A stretch of DNA of 19,706 bases, taken from positions 1-19,706 of the forward strand of contig JBBISU010000058.1 in NCBI GenBank assembly GCA_037441225.1, written 5' to 3'. The notes beneath the pieces were generated by a model. It was not told the DNA's origin, ran no database searches, and saw only the letters and a list, made by a program, of their open reading frames with translations. Made by a program: the position numbers and the translations under genes. Origin of the DNA: JBBFMJ01 sp037441225 (GTDB taxonomy: Bacteria > Acidobacteriota > Thermoanaerobaculia > UBA2201). Positions within the stretch are counted from its first letter, which is position 1. Each line of letters begins with the position of its first letter. Of the stretch, positions 1 through 7,531 are shown one piece after another.

Positions 1-27
1 TTAAGTCCTTAAGCAAGAGCAATTTCT

Positions 28-36
28 ACTATAACA
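28..36 (-). promoter_or_regulatory. Possible extended -10 promoter reading out of the window
   Basis: Read on the minus strand, positions 36-28 spell TGTTATAGT, an extended -10 form (TG, one base, TATAGT). No convincing -35 lies 17 bases upstream. The rest of the 1-150 stretch is AT-rich spacer with no gene seen. If real, the promoter would serve a minus-strand gene left of position 1. In such AT-rich DNA it could be chance. Confidence 0.3.
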
Positions 37-150
37 AAAATATTTTCAATAAGTTTTTTGAAAATTTTATTTAAAATTTGAAAGTTTACAATAATTTGTG
101 AAATTTTTCCATTTTAAATTGTCATTATAAGTTAAAAAAATTTAATTATT

Positions 151-1101
151 TTATTTAAATAAGCTTTCATAATATTTTTTGCTTCTTTCCAATCCTGTTT
201 TTAAATCAATTAATGGTTTATATTTTAAATATTCCTCTGATAATATTAAGTCAGCCAGGGAGTGCAAGACATCTCCTTTCCTCTTTGGTTTAAATACTGG
301 ATTTAATTTTGAATTAAACAATTTTCCGATTTCTTCAGCTAAATCTAATATTCTTGTCTGCCTTCCACCTGAAATATTATAAACTTTATTCCAGCTCTTT
401 TTATCTGATTTATAAGCTAAAAGATTTGCTAATACAGCATCTTCAACATAAGTAAAATCCCTTGTTTGATTCCCATCTCCATATATTTCAGGTGGAATAT
501 TATTCAAATATGCTTTAAAAAATCTTGGAATTACTGCTGCATAAGGACCATTTGGATCCTGTTTTGGACCATAAACATTAAAATAACGTAAGCCAATAAA
601 ATCCACACCATAAATCTTGTTGAAAAGGGCAGCTATTTCTTCATTACTTTTTTTTGAATAAGCATAAGGTGATAAGGGCTTTCCTTCCCTTCCTTCCTTT
701 TTTGGCAACTCATCAGAGTCACCATAAACTGATGAAGAAGAAGCATAAATTATTTTTTTTATACCCCTTTTAATTGAAGCAAAGAAAATATTTGTTGTTC
801 CAAAAATATTTACAGATATTGTCTCTTGAGGGTTTTCAATTGACCTGGGCACAGAACCTAAAGCAGCAAGATGAAAAATAATATCTATTTCTTCTGTTGC
901 TTTCATACAGGTTTCAAAATCCCTTATATCTCCTTCCAAAAATTCTATTTTATCCTGAAAAGAAGCAATGTTTTCCTTTTTCCCTGTTGAAAGATTGTCC
1001 AATATTCTTACAGAAAAACCTTCTTTGAGCAGTCCCTCTGTTAGATGAGAACCAATAAAACCTGCACCACCTGTTATAAGAGCTCTTATTTTATTTTTCA
1101 T
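151..1101 (-). CDS. NAD-dependent UDP-sugar 4-epimerase (GalE/WbpP type)
   Basis: An extended short-chain dehydrogenase/reductase of 316 aa, close to the family's usual length. The N-terminal NAD-binding motif TGGAGFIGSHL spans residues 10-20. The catalytic Ser cluster is SSSSVYG (121-127), and the YxxxK pair is Y146 and K150. The segment QDPNGPYAAVIPRF (181-194) and the GDVLHSLADL stretch (277-286) resemble epimerases of the WbpP/Gne group, which interconvert UDP-GlcNAc and UDP-GalNAc. Plain UDP-glucose 4-epimerase or a UDP-glucuronate epimerase are alternatives; substrate cannot be read from sequence alone. It lies 50 bases downstream of the UDP-sugar dehydratase gene on the same strand, so the two probably supply nucleotide sugars for a surface glycan. 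No strong Shine-Dalgarno precedes the ATG. Confidence 0.88.
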   Translation of the reverse strand: MKNKIRALITGGAGFIGSHLTEGLLKEGFSVRILDNLSTGKKENIASFQDKIEFLEGDIRDFETCMKATEEIDIIFHLAALGSVPRSIENPQETISVNIFGTTNIFFASIKRGIKKIIYASSSSVYGDSDELPKKEGREGKPLSPYAYSKKSNEEIAALFNKIYGVDFIGLRYFNVYGPKQDPNGPYAAVIPRFFKAYLNNIPPEIYGDGNQTRDFTYVEDAVLANLLAYKSDKKSWNKVYNISGGRQTRILDLAEEIGKLFNSKLNPVFKPKRKGDVLHSLADLILSEEYLKYKPLIDLKTGLERSKKYYESLFK

Positions 1102-1151
1102 AGCAAACTGATATACTTTGAATTATTGCATAAAATATTTTAAGGGATTTT

Positions 1152-3011
1152 TTAAGCAAAGGGCTTATAATAAGGTACATATTTTTTCAAAATTTCTTTT
1201 AATTTACCTGGGCTCGAATTAAAATTATCATTAAAGTTCTTTAAAATATCATCAAATTCTTCTGCTTTAAAATGACTTTCATTTTTTGCTCTAAATATCT
1301 TTTCATGGGTCGTTTTTGTTGTCCCTTCTTCTGCTGTTAAAAGTTCCTCAAAGAGTTTTTCCCCAGGCCTTAAGCCAGTAAATTCAATTTTAATATCCTC
1401 ATAAGGTTTTAACTTATTGATCTTTATTAGGTCCTCTGCCAAAGTCAAAATTGATATGGGTTTCCCCATATCTAAAACAAAAACCTCCCCACCTTCACCC
1501 ATTGCTGCTGCTTGAAATACCAAAATAACTGCTTCTGGAATTGTCATAAAATATCTTTTAATGTCTTTATGTGTAACTGTTACAGGTCCTCCATTTTTAA
1601 TTTGCTCTAAAAAAACAGGTACAACTGAGCCCCTTGAACCGAGGACATTCCCAAATCTAACGGAAATAAATTTTGTTGAATTTAATTTGTTAAAACTTGT
1701 GCAAAACATCTCAGCAAGGCGTTTTGTTGCACCCATAACGGATGTCGGATTTACTGCCTTATCAGTTGAAATATTTATAAACCTTTCAACTTTATATTTT
1801 ATTGATAATTTTCCAAGCAAATATGTGCCAAAGACATTTGTTTTGATTGCTTCTTGTGGAAAATATTCCATCATTGGAACATGTTTATATGCAGCTGAAT
1901 GAAAAATAACCTCTGGTTTGTATTCTTTGAAGACATTTTCCATAGCCATTTCATCTCTTATATCTCCAACATAAGGGATTACCATAGTATTATAATTTTT
2001 CATCAAGCCATTTAATAAATTAAAAATCTCAGTTTCATCAATATCCAAACAAATTATTTTTGAAGGGCTAAATTTTAATGCTTGTCTTACAATTTCAGAA
2101 CCAATTGAACCACCAGCACCTGTAACCAATACATTTCTTTCAGATAAAAACTCTCTTACCTTTGATTCATCTATTTGAACCGGTTCTCTATATAATAAGT
2201 CCTCAATTTTTAAATCCTGAATATCCTTAATGGAAACAGCTTTTTCTGGAAGATGGGTTATATGGGGTACAACTTTTATTTCTTCTATATTTGCTTCTGA
2301 AAGCAAGTTAAAGATTTCTTGAAGTTTCAAATGATTAATTGTAGTAATTGCAATAATTGCCGTCTTTACTTCATTTTCTTCTAAAACTTTATTTAAATCA
2401 TTTATTTTTCCTAATACAGGAACACCATGGATTTTTGTTCCTTGTTTTTCATAAGAATCATCTAAAAAACCTATTGGATAATAATGTTTTTCTTCTGATC
2501 TTATAAATTCCCTTACTAATCTTTCACCAGTGGAACCAGCACCAATAATCAAAGTTGGCTTTCCTTCTGGATTTGCTTTTATAATTTCTAAATAAAATCT
2601 TTTTGAAATTCTAAAGAAAGAAATAAATAGAATAGAAAGAAAAAAATCCATTAGCAAAACTGATCTTGGTAAAGAAATATTTGAAAAAATATGCCTTATG
2701 TATAAATTTAAAAAGTAAATTATAAAGGAAGAAAAAAACATTGCCTTTAAAATATTTGCCAGTTCTCTTATCCCGACAAATATCCAGGTAATGTTATAAA
2801 GTCCAAAAATGTTTAAAAATAAAAGTTTTAAAAATATAAAAATTGGAAGAAAGATTAAAAAGCTAAATTCCCATTTTTCATTTATTTGAAATTCAAACCT
2901 AATAAAATATGCTAAAAATAAAGATAAAAAAATTAGAAAAAAATCTCCAAATAAAAAAAATAGATATTTTTTTGTCTTTGTTTTTTTGAAAATTATATCT
3001 TTTATGTACAT
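1152..3011 (-). CDS. Membrane-bound UDP-N-acetylhexosamine 4,6-dehydratase (CapD/WbpM/PglF type)
   Basis: 619 aa, the size of full-length WbpM/PglF proteins. The N-terminal third holds about four hydrophobic membrane segments (roughly 16-37, 49-69, 87-105 and 117-134). A first Rossmann-like domain follows, with GAGSTGERL near 157-165. The C-terminal dehydratase domain begins near 290 with TGAGGSIGSE (297-306), then STDKAV (415-420) and SVMGATK (424-430). In this family the usual catalytic Tyr of YxxxK is Met; here M426 with K430 reproduces that signature, which favours a C6-dehydratase over an epimerase. The expected product is a UDP-4-keto-6-deoxy sugar, the precursor of sugars such as QuiNAc or bacillosamine. 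The ATG overlaps the stop of a 35-codon ORF and has no clear Shine-Dalgarno of its own. Confidence 0.92.
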   Translation of the reverse strand: MYIKDIIFKKTKTKKYLFFLFGDFFLIFLSLFLAYFIRFEFQINEKWEFSFLIFLPIFIFLKLLFLNIFGLYNITWIFVGIRELANILKAMFFSSFIIYFLNLYIRHIFSNISLPRSVLLMDFFLSILFISFFRISKRFYLEIIKANPEGKPTLIIGAGSTGERLVREFIRSEEKHYYPIGFLDDSYEKQGTKIHGVPVLGKINDLNKVLEENEVKTAIIAITTINHLKLQEIFNLLSEANIEEIKVVPHITHLPEKAVSIKDIQDLKIEDLLYREPVQIDESKVREFLSERNVLVTGAGGSIGSEIVRQALKFSPSKIICLDIDETEIFNLLNGLMKNYNTMVIPYVGDIRDEMAMENVFKEYKPEVIFHSAAYKHVPMMEYFPQEAIKTNVFGTYLLGKLSIKYKVERFINISTDKAVNPTSVMGATKRLAEMFCTSFNKLNSTKFISVRFGNVLGSRGSVVPVFLEQIKNGGPVTVTHKDIKRYFMTIPEAVILVFQAAAMGEGGEVFVLDMGKPISILTLAEDLIKINKLKPYEDIKIEFTGLRPGEKLFEELLTAEEGTTKTTHEKIFRAKNESHFKAEEFDDILKNFNDNFNSSPGKLKEILKKYVPYYKPFA

Positions 3012-3109
3012 AGTTTATTTAACTTTTTAAATAATTTTGAAAATTCCTTATCTTTAATATAATTTTTTCTATTTATTTCAACCAAGATAATTTCAAAATT
3101 TGTTTTCAT
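3002..3109 (-). CDS. Possible 35-aa small ORF overlapping the dehydratase start
   Basis: An ATG at 3109 opens a 35-codon frame whose TAA overlaps the dehydratase start (ATGTACATAA holds both the ATG and the out-of-frame stop). The peptide begins MKTNFEIILVEINRKN and is Lys-rich, with no signal or domain I recognise. An in-frame stop lies two codons upstream of the ATG. A good promoter ends 8 bases before it, and no Shine-Dalgarno is visible. It could be a leader peptide coupling translation to the dehydratase, a remnant of a deleted glycan gene, or a chance frame in a 191-base spacer. Codon use (Lys, Ile, Asn, Phe) does not discriminate. Low confidence. Confidence 0.35.
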   Translation of the reverse strand: MKTNFEIILVEINRKNYIKDKEFSKLFKKLNKLCT

Positions 3110-3117
3110 TGTTTAAG

Positions 3118-3147
3118 ATTATAACATAAATTAAATCTTCTTTGCAA
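3118..3147 (-). promoter_or_regulatory. Sigma-70-type promoter for the dehydratase/epimerase pair
   Basis: On the minus strand the order is TTGCAA (-35 candidate, 3147-3142), an 18-base spacer, then TATAAT (-10, 3123-3118). The -10 is extended: TG lies one base upstream of it (3126-3125). The predicted transcription start falls at or just before the ATG of the 35-codon ORF, about 100 bases ahead of the dehydratase ATG. The remainder of 3012-3202 is AT-rich, with a run of eight T on the minus strand (downstream of tnaA) but no convincing terminator stem. Confidence 0.55.
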
Positions 3148-3202
3148 TTACCATAAACTTAAAAAAAAGAAATCCTTCAATTGCATAAAAGAAATTCAAG
3201 CA

Positions 3203-4597
3203 TCAATTTAATTTAATTTCTTTCATAGGTCTAAAATGTGCTGTAAAATGTCTTAAATATTTTGGTTCATAAGTTATTTTAAATCCAGGAATTTTTTCAC
3301 TTAACCTTATCACCTCCCCAACTACTTCTGAAACATAAGCCAGATGATCAGAAGTATAAACTCTTCTTGGAATTGCAAGGCGCACTAACTCCATTGGTGG
3401 ATAAATGATTTTATTCTTCATTTTTTTTGCAAACATAACAGAGCCAATCTCAACTGCCCTGACACCCCCCTCTAAATATAAATAAACAGTCAATGCTTGA
3501 GCTGGAAGATATTTCTGTGGAATGTGAGGAAGAATTGATAAAGCATCCAAATAAACAGCATGACCACCTGTGGGCTCCAAAATAGAGGCGCCTTGTGCCT
3601 TTATCATTTCACCAAAAAGCCGAACTTGATCAATCCTGAACCTCAAATATTCTTCCTCCTGTGCTTCTTTTAATCCAATTGCAATTGCTTCTAAATCCCT
3701 ACCAGAAAGGCCACCATAAGTTAAAAAACCTTCTTTTAATATCAAATGAGTTTTAACTTTATTGTAAATTTCTTCATCATTTAATCCAATAAATCCACCA
3801 ATATTTGCAAGCCCATCCTTTTTTGCTGACATTGTACAGCCATCGGAATAAGAAAACATTTCTCTTGCAATCTTAGGGATTTGAACATCACCATATCCTT
3901 CTTCTCTAATTTTAATAAAATATGCATTTTCTGCGTATCTGCAAGCATCCAGGAAAAAGGGTTTTTTGTATTTTTTACAAATTGCAGAAGCTTGAAAGAG
4001 ATTTTCCATAGAAACTGGCTGCCCTCCACCAGCATTGTTTGTTACAGTCATCATACAAAAAGGAATATTTTTTGACTCTTTTTTTAATAAATTTTCTAAC
4101 TTTTCTAAATCAATATTTCCTTTGAAAGGATGGATATAATGGGGGTCTTTACCTTCTTCAATGACTAAATCAAGGGCAATTCCTCCAAGAGCTTCTATAT
4201 TTGCTCTTGTTGTATCAAAATGATTATTGGAAGGCACTTTTTGTCCCTTTTTTAGTAAGACAGAAAACAAAAGATGTTCTGAAGCTCTACCTTGATGGGT
4301 TGGTATTACATATTTGTAGCCAGTTATCTCTTTTACTGTGCTCTCAAATTTTTCCCAGGATTTTGCTTGTGCATATGCCTCATCTCCAACCATAAGCCCT
4401 GCCCATTGCTCATCAGACATTGCACTTGTGCCTGAATCTGTAAGCAAATCAATAAAAATTGCCTTTGATGGTATGAAAAATACATTGTAATTTGCTTTTT
4501 TCAAGACCTCAAGGCGCTCTGCCTTTGGCAAAAGATGGATTTTTTCAACAACTTTTACTTTCCATGGTTCTGGAAATAACCGTTCTTTAATAATCAT
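3203..4597 (-). CDS. tnaA: Tryptophanase (PLP-dependent beta-eliminating lyase)
   Basis: 464 aa, full length for the tryptophanase/tyrosine phenol-lyase family (fold-type I PLP enzymes). Tryptophanase cleaves L-Trp to indole, pyruvate and ammonia. The PLP lysine is K260 in SAKKDG. D217 and R220 (LDACRYAENAYF) and Y75 (GDEAYA) match other active-site positions. The overall wording (AMSDEQWAGLM, FSYSDGCTMS, YGGLSGRDLEA) recalls tyrosine phenol-lyase, but three specificity positions read as tryptophanase: D128 in HFDTTR, I384 in RAVEIGS and H450 in LRHFTA. As I recall, tyrosine phenol-lyase has Thr, Arg and Phe there. The start is well supported by an AGGGGG Shine-Dalgarno a few bases upstream. 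It follows uvrA by 43 bases on the same strand and may be co-transcribed with it. Confidence 0.9.
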   Translation of the reverse strand: MIIKERLFPEPWKVKVVEKIHLLPKAERLEVLKKANYNVFFIPSKAIFIDLLTDSGTSAMSDEQWAGLMVGDEAYAQAKSWEKFESTVKEITGYKYVIPTHQGRASEHLLFSVLLKKGQKVPSNNHFDTTRANIEALGGIALDLVIEEGKDPHYIHPFKGNIDLEKLENLLKKESKNIPFCMMTVTNNAGGGQPVSMENLFQASAICKKYKKPFFLDACRYAENAYFIKIREEGYGDVQIPKIAREMFSYSDGCTMSAKKDGLANIGGFIGLNDEEIYNKVKTHLILKEGFLTYGGLSGRDLEAIAIGLKEAQEEEYLRFRIDQVRLFGEMIKAQGASILEPTGGHAVYLDALSILPHIPQKYLPAQALTVYLYLEGGVRAVEIGSVMFAKKMKNKIIYPPMELVRLAIPRRVYTSDHLAYVSEVVGEVIRLSEKIPGFKITYEPKYLRHFTAHFRPMKEIKLN

Positions 4598-4601
4598 ATT
4601 A

Positions 4602-4624
4602 CCCCCTTTCTTTAAATTAAGAAA
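4602..4624 (-). promoter_or_regulatory. tnaA leader: 6-bp hairpin abutting the ribosome binding site
   Basis: In the 43-base gap between uvrA and tnaA, TTTCTT and AAGAAA (4624-4607 on the minus strand) form a perfect 6-bp inverted repeat with a 6-base loop. The repeat directly abuts the AGGGGG Shine-Dalgarno. A 7-codon ORF (4640-4617) begins immediately after the uvrA TGA and ends within the hairpin. It has no Trp codon, so it is not an obvious TnaC-type leader. A folded state could hinder ribosome access, but the stem is short and AT-rich. Confidence 0.3.
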
Positions 4625-4640
4625 CCTGAAAATATTTCAT

Positions 4641-7475
4641 TCAAACACTAACCTTTGCATGCTTTGTATATTTTAATACTTTTTTTAAATATTGTCCAGT
4701 ATATGTAGAATTCTTTTCCCTAACAATATCTTCTGGTGTACCTTCTGCAACAATATAGCCACCCTTTTCTCCTCCTTCAGGACCTAAATCAATTATCCAA
4801 TCAGCTGTTTTTATAACATCTAAATTATGTTCAATAACTATCACTGTATTTCCCTTATCAACCAACTGATGTAAAACTATTAAAAGATTTTTCACATCAT
4901 CAGAATGCAAACCAACTGTTGGCTCATCTAATAAATATAATGTGCTTCCCCTTTGTATTTTTGAAAGTTCTTTTGAAAGCTTAATCCTTTGTGCTTCACC
5001 ACCAGATAAAGTTGGTGCTGGCTGACCCAATCTAATATATCCAAGTCCTACTGCTTTTAAAGTATCCAAAATCCTTATAATAGAAGGATGATTTTTAAAA
5101 ATTTCGTATGCCTCATCAACAGTCAAATTTAAAATATCCCAAATTGAAAGACCCTTAAATTTTACTTCTAATGTTTCTCTGTTATACCTTTTTCCCCTGC
5201 AAACATCACAGGTTACATAAACATCTGGCAAAAAATGCATTTCAATTTTCACAGAACCATCTCCACCGCATGCCTCACACCTTCCACCTTTTACATTAAA
5301 AGAAAACCTTCCTGGTTTGTATCCTCTTATCCTTGCTTCTTCTGTCTTTGCCATAAGTTCCCTTATTGGCGTAAATAGTCCTGTATAAGTGGCAGGATTT
5401 GACCTTGGAGTTCTTCCAATTGGACTTTGATCAATATCAATTATCCTTTGAACATTTTCAAGTCCAACAATGCCATCACATTCCCCTCCCTTTTCCCCTC
5501 CCCTGTAATTTCTCCATAAGACATTTTTATATAACACTTCTTCAATCAAAGTTGACTTTCCAGAACCAGATACACCTGTAATACAAATAAAAGTTCCCAA
5601 AGGTAGATTTACATTTATATTTTTTAAATTATTTTCCCTTGCTCCAATTATTTTTATATATTTTCCATTTCCTTTTCTTCTTTCAAATCTTTCAAAAGGT
5701 TTTAATCTCCCAGAAAGATAGGCACCTGTAATTGAATTTGGATCTTTAATAACTTCTTCCACAGTACCAGAAACAACTAAATATCCCCCCCTCTCCCCTG
5801 CCCCAGGGCCCAAATCAACAACAAAATCAGCAGAAATAATTGTTTCTGTATCATGTTCCACTACAATTACAGTATTTCCTAAATCCCTCAATGTCTTCAA
5901 TGTATTCAACAATTTCCAATTATCCCTTGGATGTAAGCCAATGGATGGCTCATCTAAAACATACAAAACACCAGTAAGTTTTGAGCCAACTTGTGTTGCC
6001 AAACGGATTCTTTGTGCTTCTCCCCCTGACAAGGTATGGGATGCCCTTTCAAGCGTAAGATAAGATAAACCAACATCTTTTAAAAATCCTAACCTTTCCT
6101 TAATTTCCTTTAGTATTTTTTCAGAAATTTTTTCTTCTTTTTCATTTAACTTTAAATTTTGAAAGAAATCTACTAATTCATCAATTGAAAAAGAAGAAAT
6201 ATCAGCAATTGAATAACCATTAATTAAAATTGATAATGCTTCTTTTTTCAATCTTTTGCCATTGCATTCAGAACATTTTTCAAAAGCCATAAATTGCTCA
6301 ATTTCCTGTCTTATGGAAGTTGAATTTGTCTCAATATATCTCCTTTCAAGGTTTGGGATAATTCCTTCGAATTGCCCAGAGTAAGAATAAGTTCCTTTTT
6401 CTGCAACCCATAAAAAGGGATATTCTTCTGAGGAGCCATAAAGTATTATTTTTTTAAAATAATCTGGTAAGTCCTTCCAGGGCTTTTTTGTAGAAATCTT
6501 AAAATGATTAGCCAATTGTTTTATTTGTTTTATTTTCCATGCCTCTGACTCAGGTCCATATAAAACAATACAACCATCTTCAATTGATAGGTTCTTATCT
6601 GGTATCAATCTATCAATGGAAATTTTTCTTAAAAAACCAAGCCCTGAGCAGGATTTGCAAGCACCATATGGGGAATTAAAAGAAAATAGACGAGGAGAAA
6701 TTTCTCCAAAAGAAAAATTACACTTTGGACAGGAATGTTTTTCAGATAAAACTTCTCTCTTCTCATCAATTTCTAAAATTATTTTCCCTTTCCCAGTCCT
6801 TAAAGCAACCTCAATGGAATCAAATAATCTTCTATCAATATCTTCCTTTAATTTAATTTTATCTATGAATACCTCTATTGTATGCTTTTTATATTTTTCA
6901 AGTTCTGGGATTTCTTCAATATTATATAAATTTCCATCAACTTTTACTTTTGAAAAGCCATCTCTTGAAATTTGCTCAAATAATTTAATATATTCACCTT
7001 TCCTTCCTTCAACTATGGGAGAATAAATTTCAACTATTTTTTCAACTCCTTTTGATTTTATATAATCAACAATTTGTTGCAAGGATAAAGCTTCTATTGG
7101 AATATTGCAATTTGGGCAATAGGGCTTTCCAATTGTTGAATATAAAAGGCGCAAATAATCATAGATTTCAGTTGTTGTTCCAACTGTTGACCTTGGGTTA
7201 TGGGAAGAGGACTTTTGTTGTATTGCAATTGAAGGGGATAAACCCTCTATTGATTCTACCTCTGGCTTATCCATAAGTTCCAAAAACTGCCTTGCATAAG
7301 TTGATAAGGACTCCACATACCTTCTTTGCCCTTCTGCAAAGATTGTATCAAAAGCAAGAGAGGACTTCCCTGAACCAGAGACACCAGTAATTACAATAAA
7401 TTTATTCCTTGGAATATCTATATCAATATTCTTTAAGTTATGCTGCTTTGCACCCTTTATTTTAATAAAATCCAT
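4641..7475 (-). CDS. uvrA: Excinuclease ABC subunit A
   Basis: 944 aa, normal for UvrA, the damage-recognition ATPase of nucleotide excision repair that loads UvrB onto lesions. The N-terminal ABC half has Walker A GVSGSGKSS (31-39), CxxC pairs of the zinc modules (CPNC, CPKC, CKSC and CSEC), the signature LSGGEAQRIRLA and DEPSIGLHPRD. The C-terminal half repeats Walker A (GVSGSGKST), the zinc-finger cysteines CEAC and CDVC around the insertion, LSGGEAQRIKLS and DEPTVGLHSDD. Nothing is missing. No Shine-Dalgarno precedes the ATG; an extended -10 box ends 8 bases upstream, so the transcript may be leaderless. I see no recognisable LexA-type box in the 56-base gap shared with nadB. Confidence 0.98.
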   Translation of the reverse strand: MDFIKIKGAKQHNLKNIDIDIPRNKFIVITGVSGSGKSSLAFDTIFAEGQRRYVESLSTYARQFLELMDKPEVESIEGLSPSIAIQQKSSSHNPRSTVGTTTEIYDYLRLLYSTIGKPYCPNCNIPIEALSLQQIVDYIKSKGVEKIVEIYSPIVEGRKGEYIKLFEQISRDGFSKVKVDGNLYNIEEIPELEKYKKHTIEVFIDKIKLKEDIDRRLFDSIEVALRTGKGKIILEIDEKREVLSEKHSCPKCNFSFGEISPRLFSFNSPYGACKSCSGLGFLRKISIDRLIPDKNLSIEDGCIVLYGPESEAWKIKQIKQLANHFKISTKKPWKDLPDYFKKIILYGSSEEYPFLWVAEKGTYSYSGQFEGIIPNLERRYIETNSTSIRQEIEQFMAFEKCSECNGKRLKKEALSILINGYSIADISSFSIDELVDFFQNLKLNEKEEKISEKILKEIKERLGFLKDVGLSYLTLERASHTLSGGEAQRIRLATQVGSKLTGVLYVLDEPSIGLHPRDNWKLLNTLKTLRDLGNTVIVVEHDTETIISADFVVDLGPGAGERGGYLVVSGTVEEVIKDPNSITGAYLSGRLKPFERFERRKGNGKYIKIIGARENNLKNINVNLPLGTFICITGVSGSGKSTLIEEVLYKNVLWRNYRGGEKGGECDGIVGLENVQRIIDIDQSPIGRTPRSNPATYTGLFTPIRELMAKTEEARIRGYKPGRFSFNVKGGRCEACGGDGSVKIEMHFLPDVYVTCDVCRGKRYNRETLEVKFKGLSIWDILNLTVDEAYEIFKNHPSIIRILDTLKAVGLGYIRLGQPAPTLSGGEAQRIKLSKELSKIQRGSTLYLLDEPTVGLHSDDVKNLLIVLHQLVDKGNTVIVIEHNLDVIKTADWIIDLGPEGGEKGGYIVAEGTPEDIVREKNSTYTGQYLKKVLKYTKHAKVSV

Positions 7476-7483
7476 AAACTTTT

Positions 7484-7492
7484 ATTTTAACA
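7484..7492 (-). promoter_or_regulatory. Extended -10 promoter of uvrA
   Basis: On the minus strand TGTTAAAAT (7492-7484) ends 8 bases before the uvrA ATG. The -35 region is poor (about TTTTCT at 17 bases), so recognition would rest on the extended -10. With no Shine-Dalgarno between it and the start, the predicted mRNA has almost no 5' leader. Confidence 0.45.
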
Positions 7493-7519
7493 TTTTTTTA
7501 TTTAACAGAAAATATGGTT

Positions 7520-7525
7520 TATAAT
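7520..7525 (+). promoter_or_regulatory. -10 box of nadB, immediately before ATG
   Basis: A perfect TATAAT ends 6 bases before the nadB ATG, placing the expected transcription start at the A of the start codon. There is no Shine-Dalgarno. No good -35 is visible 16-18 bases upstream. It faces away from the uvrA promoter in a 56-base divergent gap. Confidence 0.45.
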
Positions 7526-7531
7526 ATTTAA

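Noticed and set aside
20..33. Cas12a-repeat-like TTTCTAC near the left edge
   Set aside because: The match is a few bases only, there is no second copy and no hairpin; better explained as part of a possible minus-strand promoter.
1561..1902. A 113-codon open frame on the plus strand inside the dehydratase gene
   Set aside because: Fully antisense to the conserved dehydratase domain, with no start signal; a shadow frame.
4617..4640. TnaC-like tryptophan-sensing leader peptide before tnaA
   Set aside because: The only leader frame has 7 codons and no Trp, so it lacks the defining feature of TnaC.
6616..7026. A 136-codon open frame on the plus strand inside uvrA
   Set aside because: It lies opposite highly conserved UvrA sequence, has no ribosome binding site and resembles no protein; it is a shadow frame.
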